Assembly (NCBI GenBank): GCA_017626655.1
Contig: JAGAIH010000517.1
Span: 11,292-75,291 of the forward strand
DNA: 64,000 nucleotides
From: Clostridia bacterium
Lineage (GTDB): Bacteria > Bacillota_A > Clostridia > Oscillospirales > CAG-272
Direction: 5' to 3'
In this document: positions 35,045-44,279 of the stretch, one piece after another
Layout of the letters: each line of letters begins with the position of its first letter
Numbering within the stretch: the first letter of the stretch is position 1
Program-made: the position numbers and the translations under genes
Notes under the pieces: model-generated
Databases searched by the model: none
What the model was told of the DNA's origin: nothing
The model's input: only the letters and a program-made list of their open reading frames with translations

Positions 35045-35062
35045 TGGTCAAGATTGTGGTCA
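35045..35062. repeat. Candidate integrase arm-type sites, left end
   Basis: Two TGGTCA hexamers start 12 bp apart (35045 and 35057). A pair with the same 12-bp offset lies at the right end (62609 and 62621). Confidence 0.45.
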
Positions 35063-35086
35063 GACCTAAATCCTATACTTCTATCG

Positions 35087-35123
35087 CCACCTCGCATGAG
35101 CCGCAAGCTCCAACCCGAGGTGG
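35087..35123 (+). terminator. Terminator-like hairpin near the left end of the element
   Basis: The 8-bp stem CCACCTCG/CGAGGTGG (35087-35094/35116-35123) is followed by ATTTTTA. No gene is evident in 34929-35086. Confidence 0.6.
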
Positions 35124-35180
35124 ATTTTTACTGTAACCATTATAACATAAAACAGAGAAATTTTCAAGTCCTTCACAGAT

Positions 35181-35210
35181 CAAAAAGTGATACGCTGTAA
35201 TCAAAGATTA
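35181..35210 (+). repeat. Element-specific bipartite motif, copy 1
   Basis: CAAAA, then 9 nt, then CTGTAATCAAAGATTA. The last 13 bases form TAATC-AAA-GATTA, a perfect palindrome. Confidence 0.65.
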
Positions 35211-35348
35211 AGGCCGAGCGAGCCACGGACTCACGATTCAAAAATACCTAATCACGATTTACCTAATCGTACTTGACTAAAATGAAAATACGTGCTGCAC
35301 CAACAAATACCCCGACATTATTACCGCCCCAATAGTGCCATCACCACC

Positions 35349-35378
35349 CAAAATATGCGGTGCTGTAGTCAAAGATTA
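35349..35378 (+). repeat. Element-specific bipartite motif, copy 2
   Basis: CAAAA, 9 nt (ending GCGGTG), CTGTAGTCAAAGATTA. It lies in the 500-bp noncoding leader of the fic gene. Apart from this, copy 1 and the inverted repeat at 35445-35499, I see nothing else in 35124-35538. Confidence 0.65.
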
Positions 35379-35444
35379 CGAGCCGCGTCCCTCTATGCAA
35401 ATTTTTGGAGGTTCGGCGTAAATCTCCCTGCCATCCGCTGAGCG

Positions 35445-35499
35445 AAAATTCGCTTTATTCGCTGAAAATTCGCTCTGTTCACTGAATAAAGCGAATTTT
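35445..35499. repeat. 16-bp inverted repeat upstream of fic
   Basis: AAAATTCGCTTTATTC (35445-35460) and its exact complement (35484-35499) flank a loop that repeats AAAATTCGCT. It lies 40 bp before the fic promoter and could be a terminator insulating the element or an operator. Confidence 0.6.
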
Positions 35500-35538
35500 A
35501 ATTATTCCGTAAATTTATGATTATTATTCCGCAAACGA

Positions 35539-35567
35539 TTGACATTATGCCGAAAATGTGGTATACT
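35539..35567 (+). promoter_or_regulatory. Sigma-A promoter of fic
   Basis: TTGACA (35539-35544), 17 bp, TATACT (35562-35567), with GTGG before the -10. The gene starts 51 bp downstream. Confidence 0.82.
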
Positions 35568-35618
35568 TATACTGATATATTATAAAATTCGAAATCTCAA
35601 CATAACGAGGTATGAATA

Positions 35619-36497
35619 ATGGCTATGACAACAAAGCAAGCCGCAGAGAAATGGGGCATCTCTGACAGACGTGTCCGCACTCTCTGCGTAAACGGACAGA
35701 TTGACGGCGCATGGCGCGAGGGCAAGCTCTGGTTTGTTCCCGATAACGCTCCCAAGCCTGCCGATGGACGCATTCGCGGAAAGGAAACCCTTCTCGCTCA
35801 GATCGAAAGAAAGAAAATTGAACTCGACGGTCGCAGACCTCTCACCGAGGGTGAGGTGGCGCGTCTGAACGAGGACTTCATGATTGAATATACCTACAAC
35901 TCCAACGCCATCGAGGGCAACACGCTTACCCTGCGTGAAACCGATATGGTACTCAAGGGCTTGACCATCGATCAAAAACCGCTGAAGGACCACATGGAAG
36001 CGGTCGGCCATAAGGACGCGTTCTACTTCATCTGCGATCTTGTCAAGGAGCGTACTCCTCTGTCGGAAACAGTGATCAAACAGATCCACTCCCTCGTCCT
36101 CGCAGATAAACCTCTCGACCGTGGCGTGTACCGCAGAGTGCCCGTCCGCATTATGGGCGCAAAGCAGGATCCCGTTCAGCCCTATTTGATCGAGCCAAAG
36201 ATGAATGACCTTATGATGGAGTACGCAAACGACGATCGCAATATCGTGGAAAAGCTCGCCGACCTGCATATCGCGGTCGAATCCATCCACCCCTTCATCG
36301 ACGGCAACGGCAGAACCGGACGACTCATCATCAACCTCGAGTTGATGAAAGCCGGATATCCACCCATCGATATCAAATTCACCGATAGAATGCGTTATTA
36401 CGACGCCTTCGACCACCGCTCCGAGATGATAAAGCTCTTCGCGGAGTATCTGAATAAGAGATTGGATCAGTATTTGGAAGTGTTGGAGAACAATTAA
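35619..36497 (+). CDS. Fic/DOC family protein with N-terminal HTH and inhibitory motif
   Basis: Fic enzymes transfer AMP (or another phosphate-containing group) from a nucleotide onto a protein target. The 292-aa protein has an N-terminal helix-turn-helix segment (TTKQAAEKWGISDRRVRTLC). An autoinhibitory motif SNAIEGN (Ser95-Glu99-Gly100, class II) comes next, then the full catalytic loop HPFIDGNGRTGRL beginning at His224. All catalytic residues are intact, so it should be active once the inhibitory helix is released. The ATG at 35619 has CGAGG upstream. It is the first gene of the element and separate from the restriction operon. A role in toxin-like growth control or element maintenance is inference. 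Confidence 0.9.
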   Translation: MAMTTKQAAEKWGISDRRVRTLCVNGQIDGAWREGKLWFVPDNAPKPADGRIRGKETLLAQIERKKIELDGRRPLTEGEVARLNEDFMIEYTYNSNAIEGNTLTLRETDMVLKGLTIDQKPLKDHMEAVGHKDAFYFICDLVKERTPLSETVIKQIHSLVLADKPLDRGVYRRVPVRIMGAKQDPVQPYLIEPKMNDLMMEYANDDRNIVEKLADLHIAVESIHPFIDGNGRTGRLIINLELMKAGYPPIDIKFTDRMRYYDAFDHRSEMIKLFAEYLNKRLDQYLEVLENN

Positions 36498-36540
36498 TTC
36501 TTGAAATTAAGAAAAAGGAAATTGAACAAAAGGAAAATAA

Positions 36541-37119
36541 ATGGGTAAAGCAATTATTGATCTCATCGGTGAATTTGTTTCCATATCGGGCAATTCAACC
36601 GTTGATAGTATTATTTTTGCAATTATAGGTGCTATTTCACTTATGGTTGCATTTGGTATGGTAGGTTGGATATTTGATGCCTTTGGCAGATACGACTCTG
36701 ACCTTATGAGCGATGTACACTGGCTTATTCGCGTATTGGTGTTTGCAGGCTTAACGTGGCTGGGCGTAAAAATTGCTCAATTTATAAAATGGCTGTTTAG
36801 TTTTCAGTGGTGGGTATATGTAATAGTTGGTGTTGTTTTTGTTGGAATAATCATTTTGATTTATTACATCAAATCTCGCATATCGGAAAATACCACGTTC
36901 CCTACTACCCCTATTGAAGAACCCAAAGTCGAAACAACAGTACAAGCAGAAGAAGCAGAAGAACCGCAGGTAGTCGTAACTACAAACAGAACAGATAATA
37001 AATATTACTGTCCGCGTTGTCATTCGAGATTAGTCAAACGGCACGGCCCATACGGCGATTTCTACGGATGCGAATCGTATGGCAAAACAGGTTGTAGATA
37101 CACTCGGAAATTCCTATAA
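36541..37119 (+). CDS. Membrane protein with C-terminal topoisomerase-type C4 zinc finger
   Basis: No named family. The 192-aa protein has three predicted membrane helices (about residues 20-45, 60-88 and 91-113) and an acidic Glu/Pro/Thr linker. The C-terminal zinc finger reads CPRCHSRLVKRHGPYGDFYGC and continues to CRYTRKF, matching the C4 zinc-ribbon found at the C-terminus of bacterial topoisomerase I, which binds single-stranded DNA. The combination suggests a membrane-tethered nucleic-acid sensor. It lies 43 bp after fic and 26 bp before hsdM. The start has AAAAGGA upstream. Function unknown. Confidence 0.65.
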   Translation: MGKAIIDLIGEFVSISGNSTVDSIIFAIIGAISLMVAFGMVGWIFDAFGRYDSDLMSDVHWLIRVLVFAGLTWLGVKIAQFIKWLFSFQWWVYVIVGVVFVGIIILIYYIKSRISENTTFPTTPIEEPKVETTVQAEEAEEPQVVVTTNRTDNKYYCPRCHSRLVKRHGPYGDFYGCESYGKTGCRYTRKFL

Positions 37120-37145
37120 ACTATTTTTGTAATCAGAGGTATATT

Positions 37146-37538
37146 ATGAACAAGCAACAACTTGCAAATAAAATTTGGGAATCCGCAAATAGAATGCGCT
37201 CCAAAATTGAGGCAAACGAATATAAAGACTATATCTTGGGTTTCATTTTCTATAAGTTCCTATCCGATAAAGAAGTCGCTTTTCTCAAAAAAGACGGTTA
37301 CGAAGATGCGGATATTCAGGAGCACGCACACGAAAACAACGAGCAGTTGGTGGATTATTGCCAACAACACCTCGGTTATTTTATCGCCTACGACAATTTG
37401 TTTTCCACTTGGCTGGCGAAGGGTAACAGCTTCACTGTCGATAATGTTAGAACAGCTCTTTCTGCATTCAATCGCTTAATCAGCGAGAACCAGAAAAAGT
37501 GTTCAGCAAAATATTCAATACCTTGGAAACAGGTTTGA
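37146..37538 (+). CDS. hsdM: Type I restriction-modification methylase HsdM, N-terminal fragment (frameshifted)
   Basis: N-terminal helical domain of a type I DNA methyltransferase (NKQQLANKIWESANRMRSKI, YKDYILGFIFYKFLSDKE). It stays in frame until residue 118 (ISENQKK) and then runs into 12 unrelated residues and a stop. The remaining methylase continues one base out of frame from 37499. The break is at a run of five A at 37494-37498; one more A would restore a continuous protein of about 925 aa. This could be a real mutation, phase variation, ribosomal slippage at AAAAAG, or a sequencing error in a homopolymer. The start has GAGG 6 nt upstream. Confidence 0.82.
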   Translation: MNKQQLANKIWESANRMRSKIEANEYKDYILGFIFYKFLSDKEVAFLKKDGYEDADIQEHAHENNEQLVDYCQQHLGYFIAYDNLFSTWLAKGNSFTVDNVRTALSAFNRLISENQKKCSAKYSIPWKQV

Positions 37539-39922
37539 GTAAACTTGGTGACAGTACGAGCAATCAGACCAAGGCAATCAGTGAGCTGATTCAGCTGATT
37601 AAGGATATTCCTACGGATGGCAAACAGGACTATGACGTTCTTGGCTTCATTTATGAGTACCTTATCAGCAACTTTGCAGCTAATGCTGGCAAAAAGGCAG
37701 GCGAGTTCTACACGCCTCACGAAGTATCTCAGCTTATGTCCGAAATCGTAGCAAATCATTTGAAAGCTCGCGACAAAATTGAGATTTACGACCCTACCAG
37801 CGGTTCCGGTTCCTTGCTTATTACTATCGGTAAGAGTGTATCCAAGTACATGAAGAGCAAAGACGATATCATGTACTATGCGCAGGAACTGAAGGAGAAT
37901 ACTTATAACCTGACTCGTATGAATCTTGTCATGCGTGGTATCAAGCCGGATAACATCTTTACCCGTTGTGGAGACACTCTTGAGCAGGACTGGCCGATGT
38001 ACGACGATGCAACCCAGACCTATACTCCGTTGTATCTGGACGCAGTGGTTTCCAATCCGCCCTATTCTCAGCGTTGGGATCCGAAACATAAAGAGACCGA
38101 TCCTCGTTACCGCTATGGTATTGCGCCTAAAGGAAAAGCGGACTATGCCTTCCTTTTGCATGACTTGTATCATATTAAGCCAAGCGGAATTATGACCATA
38201 GTCCTTCCTCATGGTGTCCTGTTTCGTGGCGATGCGCTGGGCGGAGCTGACGGCCAGGGTGAAGGTGAAGGCCGCATTCGACGCAATCTGATCGAGAATA
38301 ACAACATCGAAGCTATTATTGGTCTGCCTGCAAATATCTTCTTTGGCACTGGTATTCCCACGATTATCATGGTTCTGCGCCAGAAGCGTGAAGAATCGGA
38401 TGTACTGTTCATTGATGCTTCCAAGGGATTTACCAAGGTCGGTAAAACAAACAAGCTGATGGCATCTGATATCAAGAAGATCGTGGATGCTGTTGCGACT
38501 CGCCCTCAGAGCATCGAGAAATTTGCACGTTTGGTTTCCAAGGAGGAAATCCGTCGCAACGGTTATAACCTGAACATTCCTCGCTATATTGATTCCTCTG
38601 ACGCTCCCGAAACGTGGGATATTTACGCTACAATGTTCGGCGGTATTCCTAACCACGAAATTGACCTTTTGGAACAGTATTGGACGGCATTCCCGAACCT
38701 GAGAGGCATTCTGTTCTCTGCAGATGAAACACCGTATTCCGCATTGGCAGTTGAGAATATCAAAGATGCTATTGAGGGTAGTGCAGATGTACAGGCATTT
38801 GTTGCCGCACATCAAGCCGCGTTTGCTGATTTTGAGGCGTACTTGGATAGCGAACTGATTGCCAAAATGCAGGAACTGAATGTGTCGCAGACCGAGGATG
38901 TCATTACACAGAATATCTTTGGTCGTGTTGCCGCTCTTCCGTTGATCGACAAGTACCAGGCATATCAGTTGCTTGATAATGAGTGGGGCAAAATTGCTAC
39001 CGATCTTGAAATTATTCAGACAGAAGGCTTTGAAGCAACTAAGCAGGTAGATCCCAATATGGTTATCAAAAAGAAAGGTGACAAGGAAGAAGAAGTTCAG
39101 AACGGTTGGGTCGGTCATGTCATTCCGTTTGAGTTGGTACAACCCACCCTTTTGCGAGAAGACTACGACGCACTCAAAGCAAAAGAAGCTCGTCTCGATG
39201 AAATAGCAGCAGAGCTGACAGAAATTATCGACTCTATCGACGAAGCAGATCGTGGAGACTTCCTGAATGAGGATAATACAGCGTTTGTTGCAAAAGAATT
39301 TGCAGCAAAGATGACTGAAATTTATGCGGATATTTCTACTCCTGAGCTTTCTGAGCTGCAAGGATATCTTGATCTATTTGCAACCGGTGCTGGTAAGGCT
39401 GCTAAGCTTCAGTATATCGCAGACAATACCGCTGTAAACTGGACTGACATTGAAGGTAACAGCCCCTATGCCAAGGGTAAGGTCGTTACCTATATGAAGC
39501 AGTTGCAGGCTACTTATGTATTTCCCGATGACTCCTTTGAGGCAAAAATGGTTGAAGCTGACAAGCTGATGGCAGAAGAAAAATCTGTCAAAAAGGAAGC
39601 CAAGGATATGGCAGATGCCCTGCATCTGAAAACAAAAGAAACCATTGAGGGACTGTCCGATGAACAAGTCCTCGATCTGTTGCGTCTGAAATGGATTGCC
39701 CCTCTGTGTGTTGCTCTGCGTGCCATGCCGAATGCGATCATCACTTCTTTAGAGAGCGCAGTACAGACCTTGGTAGATAAATACGCCGTCACATATTTGG
39801 AACTCGGCGAGCAAATCGAAAACTCCGAAAAGGCACTTTCTGACATGATTGATGAACTGACGGGTGACGAATTCGACATGAAGGGATTGGAGCAATTTAA
39901 GTCTCTTTTAAGTGGTGAATGA
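37499..39922 (+). CDS. hsdM: Type I restriction-modification methylase HsdM, main fragment (frameshifted)
   Basis: The catalytic part of the N6-adenine methyltransferase. It carries GEFYTPHEVSQLMSEIV, the SAM-binding motif YDPTSGSGSLLITIG and the catalytic motif NPPYSQRWDP. It has an unusually long C-terminal helical extension (about 350 residues) that probably contacts HsdS. It has no convincing start of its own; the GTG at 37499 simply lies at the frameshift. Without the upstream fragment it lacks the N-terminal domain needed to assemble with HsdS. Its stop is separated from the hsdS start by one base, so the hsd genes are one operon. Confidence 0.85.
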   Translation: MFSKIFNTLETGLSKLGDSTSNQTKAISELIQLIKDIPTDGKQDYDVLGFIYEYLISNFAANAGKKAGEFYTPHEVSQLMSEIVANHLKARDKIEIYDPTSGSGSLLITIGKSVSKYMKSKDDIMYYAQELKENTYNLTRMNLVMRGIKPDNIFTRCGDTLEQDWPMYDDATQTYTPLYLDAVVSNPPYSQRWDPKHKETDPRYRYGIAPKGKADYAFLLHDLYHIKPSGIMTIVLPHGVLFRGDALGGADGQGEGEGRIRRNLIENNNIEAIIGLPANIFFGTGIPTIIMVLRQKREESDVLFIDASKGFTKVGKTNKLMASDIKKIVDAVATRPQSIEKFARLVSKEEIRRNGYNLNIPRYIDSSDAPETWDIYATMFGGIPNHEIDLLEQYWTAFPNLRGILFSADETPYSALAVENIKDAIEGSADVQAFVAAHQAAFADFEAYLDSELIAKMQELNVSQTEDVITQNIFGRVAALPLIDKYQAYQLLDNEWGKIATDLEIIQTEGFEATKQVDPNMVIKKKGDKEEEVQNGWVGHVIPFELVQPTLLREDYDALKAKEARLDEIAAELTEIIDSIDEADRGDFLNEDNTAFVAKEFAAKMTEIYADISTPELSELQGYLDLFATGAGKAAKLQYIADNTAVNWTDIEGNSPYAKGKVVTYMKQLQATYVFPDDSFEAKMVEADKLMAEEKSVKKEAKDMADALHLKTKETIEGLSDEQVLDLLRLKWIAPLCVALRAMPNAIITSLESAVQTLVDKYAVTYLELGEQIENSEKALSDMIDELTGDEFDMKGLEQFKSLLSGE

Positions 39923-39923
39923 T

Positions 39924-41126
39924 ATGGCAGAAAAGAGAAACATCCCACAAGTCAGGTTTTCTGGCTTTGAGAAAGACTGGGAAAAAGAAAAATTTGATGA
40001 CATTCTTGAAAAATATGAAGACCCCGTTGCAACTCCCCACGATGGATATGAGCGCCTTGGTGTACGTAGTCATGTTAAAGGCACCTTTCATAGCTATGTA
40101 GCACCAGGGGCAGAACTTGAAACAGCACAAATGCATCGGGTAGCAGCGAATAAGCTTCTTTTCAATATCACTTTTGCATGGGAACATGCTGTTGCGATTA
40201 CCGATGAAGATGATGCTGGAAAGCTGGTTTCTCACAGATTTCCACAGTTTACATTTGCTCCAGAAATGGATCCTAAGTTTTTTAGATATGTTGTTGCCGA
40301 TGCGAAGTTTAGGTATCATTTATGGCTCTCGTCTCCCGGAGGTGCAGGCAGAAATCGTGTTTTGAATATTCCTGAAATGATGGAATACCAAACATATCTA
40401 CCAGAAAAGCCGGAGCAAACTATGCTGGCAGATTGGTTTTCGCATTTGGATGATTTGATTAAACAGCATCAATCCAAACTTGAAAAGCTGCAAAATCTTA
40501 GACTGTCTATGCTTGAAAAAATGTTTCCGAGATCTGAAGAAAACGTACCCAAAGTTCGCTTTAAAGGATTTGATGGAGCATGGGAACGCATGCCGGCTTC
40601 TGAGCTATTTGCCGCATATGTGGATAAAGGACATCCCGAGCTTCCCGTTTTGTCTGCTACTCAGGATGCGGGAATGGTTATCAGAGACAAACTCGGGAAA
40701 AGTGTTTTTCATGAAGTTGCCAACGAGGTTGGTTATAAGAGAGTTTTGCCAGGGCAGTTTGTTATTCATCTAAGAAGTTTCCAAGGTGGTTTTGCGCACT
40801 CTGCAATAGAAGGAATTACGTCCCCTGCTTATACGGTTTTTGGATTTAAGGAGCCGGAAAAGCATGATGATTTCTTTTGGAAGTATGTGTTTATGTCAAA
40901 GCAATTTATAAAACGCTTAGAAACTGTTACGTATGGCATTCGCGATGGGCGGAGCATAAGTTATGATGAGTTTTTGACTTTGGATTTTCTGTTTCCCACA
41001 AAAGAGGAACAGTCATTGATCTGTAAATATCTCTTAAACTTGGATTCGCTTATTTCTATGCGGCGGCAGGAAATTGACAAATTACAAGCCCTCAAAAAAG
41101 GCTTATTAGAAAAAATGTTTGTCTAA
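39924..41126 (+). CDS. hsdS: Type I restriction-modification specificity subunit HsdS
   Basis: The subunit that recognises the bipartite DNA target for both modification and cleavage. The 400-aa protein has two target recognition domains (about 1-155 and 205-350). Each is followed by a conserved helix: LPEKPEQTMLADWFSHLDDL with LEKLQNLRLSMLEKMFP in the middle, and FPTKEEQSLICKYLLNLDSL with KLQALKKGLLEKMFV at the end. The near-identical helices are the usual HsdS spacer repeats. The ATG at 39924 is one base after the hsdM stop. The target sequence cannot be deduced. Confidence 0.93.
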   Translation: MAEKRNIPQVRFSGFEKDWEKEKFDDILEKYEDPVATPHDGYERLGVRSHVKGTFHSYVAPGAELETAQMHRVAANKLLFNITFAWEHAVAITDEDDAGKLVSHRFPQFTFAPEMDPKFFRYVVADAKFRYHLWLSSPGGAGRNRVLNIPEMMEYQTYLPEKPEQTMLADWFSHLDDLIKQHQSKLEKLQNLRLSMLEKMFPRSEENVPKVRFKGFDGAWERMPASELFAAYVDKGHPELPVLSATQDAGMVIRDKLGKSVFHEVANEVGYKRVLPGQFVIHLRSFQGGFAHSAIEGITSPAYTVFGFKEPEKHDDFFWKYVFMSKQFIKRLETVTYGIRDGRSISYDEFLTLDFLFPTKEEQSLICKYLLNLDSLISMRRQEIDKLQALKKGLLEKMFV

Positions 41127-41141
41127 TACAGGAGGCAAGCT

Positions 41142-44100
41142 GTGGTATTTGAACAAGAAGCCGCTTTTGAAACGGCACTAATTAACTTACTAACAGAAAA
41201 ATATGGTTGGGAACCGGAAATTCTACGCTACAAAACGGAAGAAGATCTGATCCAAAACTGGAAGCAGATCCTCTTCGAAAACAACCGCGAAGTAGACAGA
41301 TTGAACGATGTTCCGCTGACCAACGGCGAGATGCAGCAGATTCTTGACCAGATCACCCGTCTTCGCACACCGTTAAAACTCAATGGTTTTATCAACGGTA
41401 AAACTGTTGCCATTAAGCGCGATAATCCTGCGGATGAATTGCACTTTGGCAAGGAAGTCAGTCTGAAAATCTATGACCGACAGGAAATTGCTGCCGGTCA
41501 GAGTCGCTATCAGATCGCCCAACAACCGGTATTCAAGGCAAGAAGCTCTATTCTGCACAACCGCCGTGGTGACTTTATGCTACTGATCAATGGTATGCCG
41601 CTGATCCATTGCGAATTGAAGCGCAGCGGCGTGGATGTCAGTCAAGCATGCAATCAGATCGAGAAATATTCTCATGAGGGTGTATTTACCGGTCTCTTTG
41701 CCCTTGTCCAGATTTTTATTGCCATGCAACCGGACGAAGCTGTTTACTTTGCCAACCCCGGTCCGGACGGCAAGTTCAATAAGGACTACTATTTTCATTG
41801 GGCTGACGCCAACAATGAACCACTGAATAATTGGAAAGACATCGCACAGTATTTGCTCTCTATTCCGATGGCGCATCAGCTGATTGGATTCTATACTGTT
41901 GCTGATGATACGGATGGCATTTTGAAGGTCATGCGCAGTTATCAGTACTATGCTGCATCGCGTATCACCAGCCGCGTCGCTATGCGCCGTTGGGCTGACA
42001 AAGATCAACTTGGTGGATATATATGGCATACAACAGGTTCCGGTAAAACTCTGACCAGTTTCAAGTCTGCTCAGCTGATTGCGGCATCCCGTGATGCTGA
42101 TAAAGTTGTATTCCTGATGGACCGTGTAGAGCTTGGTACACAGTCTTTGTTGGACTATCGCGGATTTGCAGACGATTCGGAATCTGTTCAAGCAACCGAA
42201 AGCACGGACATTCTGATGGGAAAACTTAAAAGTGACGATCCCGCCAACACGCTGATTGTTACTTCTATTCAGAAAATGAGCCGCATTGAAGAAGATAACG
42301 GCTTCAATGCGCATGACATCGGAATAGTTCAAGATAAGAGAATTGTATTCATCATAGATGAGGCACACAGAGATGTATTCGGAGAAATGTTGCTTACAAT
42401 TAAAACAACATTTCCTAGCGCTATGTTCTTTGGGTTTACAGGTACTCCTATTCATGATGAAAACCAAAAGAAGATGAGCACTACTACTGATGTATTCGGA
42501 AACGAATTACACAGATATAGCATTGCTGATGGTATAAGGGATAAGAATGTTTTGGGCTTTGATCCATATATGGTGCCCACCTATAAAGATCGCGATTTGC
42601 GTCGGGCTGTTGCGCTTGAAAAGGCAAAGTCAGCAACCGAAACCGAAGCCTTGTCTGATCCCAAAAAGAAAGATGTATTTCTCTATTACATGGATCATAC
42701 GAGAGTTCCGATGGCTGGCTATATTCAAGCTGACGGTAATTATTTCAAAGGAATTGAAGATTACATTTCCGTCTCCCAGTATGAACGATCTGAACATCAG
42801 TGTGCAGTAGTAGATGACATTTTAGATAACTGGACAACACTAAGCCACGGCGGCAAATTCCACGCCATTTTTGCAACAAGTAGTATTCCAGAAGCTATTG
42901 AATATTACAAGTTGTTCAAGCTCAGAAGTGAATTAAACGTTACCGCATTATTTGATCCCAGTATTGATAATAACGGTACTGCTATTTTCAAAGAAGAAGC
43001 CATCGTTGAAATTCTTGACAATTATAATGCATGTTACAACAAAGATTTTCGCATGGCAACTTATGCTGCCTTCAAGAAAGATGTTTCATATCGATTGGCA
43101 CACAAAGAGCATTATAAAGGCATCGAGAATGCGCCCGATCAACAGTTGGATTTGTTAATCGTTGTTGATCAAATGCTTACAGGTTTTGATTCAAAATGGA
43201 TTAACACGCTCTACTTGGACAAGGTGTTGGTTTACGAAAAATTGATTCAGGCATTTTCAAGAACAAATCGTTTGTTTGGCCCCGAAAAGCCTTTTGGAAC
43301 AATTCGATATTACCGCAAGCCTTACACAATGCAGAGAAATATCGAAGAAGCATTCAAACTTTATTCGGGAGACAAGCCTCTCGGACTGTTTGCAGATAAG
43401 TTAGAGTATAATCTTGGCAAAATGAACGATCTGTTTGCTGATATTGAAGCGATTTTCCGTGGTGCAGGTATTGAAAATTTTGAAAAACTACCTGATGACC
43501 GCTCTGAAAGAGGGCAGTTCGCTAAGAAATTCAAGCTCTTCAATAACTATCTTGAGGCCGCAAAAATTCAAGGATTTACTTGGGATAAGTTAACATACGA
43601 AATAAAAACTGCAGAAGGAAAAATTAAAATTGATCTTGGGTTGGATGAAACCACATACTTGATTCTCGCTTTGCGTTATAAAGAACTTTTCTCCGGTGGC
43701 GGAAATGGCGGTGGTACCGACGATGTGCCATACGAAATAGATTCTTACTTGACAGAAATCAATACGGGCGTAATTGATGCCAATTATATGAATTCTCGAT
43801 TCAAAAAGTATATTAAGGCATTGCAGGATGGCGAAGAGACTGCAGCTGTATTGGAAGAATTACACAAATCCTTTGCAACACTTACGCAGTTGGAACAAAA
43901 ATACGCAAACATTTTCCTTCATGATGTGCAGAACGGTGATGTAACCGTGGACGAAGGTAAAACCCTTCGTGATTACATTACAGAGTATATGACAAGAGCA
44001 AAGAATGACCAGATCCGTAAATTTGCTACTGCTATTGGAGTTGACGAAACTATGTTAAGAAAGTTGATGCAGCTCAAGCTTACCGAAGCAAATATCAATG

Positions 44101-44261
44101 AATTTGGTCGTTTTGACAAGTTGAAGGCGACGGTTGATCGCACAACTGCAAAGGCATTTTTAGAAGCACTTGAAGGTACTACAATCAAACCATTCCAAAT
44201 CAATATGAAACTGGATCAAGTTTTGAGACGGTTTATTCTTGAAGGCGGATTCGATATTTAA
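41142..44261 (+). CDS. hsdR: Type I restriction-modification endonuclease/translocase HsdR
   Basis: The motor and nuclease subunit of the type I complex, which translocates unmethylated DNA and cuts it. The 1,039-aa protein has an N-terminal PD-(D/E)xK nuclease core (DFMLLINGMPLIHCELKRSG). A superfamily 2 helicase follows, with Walker A GSGKT (299-303), DEAH at 406-409, GFTGTP and a later QAFSRTNR motif VI, and then a C-terminal helical domain. All core residues appear intact. The start is the GTG at 41142 with AGGAGG at 6 nt. Kiwa genes follow 18 bp later in the same direction. Confidence 0.95.
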   Translation: MVFEQEAAFETALINLLTEKYGWEPEILRYKTEEDLIQNWKQILFENNREVDRLNDVPLTNGEMQQILDQITRLRTPLKLNGFINGKTVAIKRDNPADELHFGKEVSLKIYDRQEIAAGQSRYQIAQQPVFKARSSILHNRRGDFMLLINGMPLIHCELKRSGVDVSQACNQIEKYSHEGVFTGLFALVQIFIAMQPDEAVYFANPGPDGKFNKDYYFHWADANNEPLNNWKDIAQYLLSIPMAHQLIGFYTVADDTDGILKVMRSYQYYAASRITSRVAMRRWADKDQLGGYIWHTTGSGKTLTSFKSAQLIAASRDADKVVFLMDRVELGTQSLLDYRGFADDSESVQATESTDILMGKLKSDDPANTLIVTSIQKMSRIEEDNGFNAHDIGIVQDKRIVFIIDEAHRDVFGEMLLTIKTTFPSAMFFGFTGTPIHDENQKKMSTTTDVFGNELHRYSIADGIRDKNVLGFDPYMVPTYKDRDLRRAVALEKAKSATETEALSDPKKKDVFLYYMDHTRVPMAGYIQADGNYFKGIEDYISVSQYERSEHQCAVVDDILDNWTTLSHGGKFHAIFATSSIPEAIEYYKLFKLRSELNVTALFDPSIDNNGTAIFKEEAIVEILDNYNACYNKDFRMATYAAFKKDVSYRLAHKEHYKGIENAPDQQLDLLIVVDQMLTGFDSKWINTLYLDKVLVYEKLIQAFSRTNRLFGPEKPFGTIRYYRKPYTMQRNIEEAFKLYSGDKPLGLFADKLEYNLGKMNDLFADIEAIFRGAGIENFEKLPDDRSERGQFAKKFKLFNNYLEAAKIQGFTWDKLTYEIKTAEGKIKIDLGLDETTYLILALRYKELFSGGGNGGGTDDVPYEIDSYLTEINTGVIDANYMNSRFKKYIKALQDGEETAAVLEELHKSFATLTQLEQKYANIFLHDVQNGDVTVDEGKTLRDYITEYMTRAKNDQIRKFATAIGVDETMLRKLMQLKLTEANINEFGRFDKLKATVDRTTAKAFLEALEGTTIKPFQINMKLDQVLRRFILEGGFDI

Positions 44262-44279
44262 GGCAAGGAGGGAGATTAT

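Noticed and set aside
35000..35200. Short open frame at the left end of the element
   Set aside because: No binding site; it crosses the terminator-like hairpin and the arm-site repeats.
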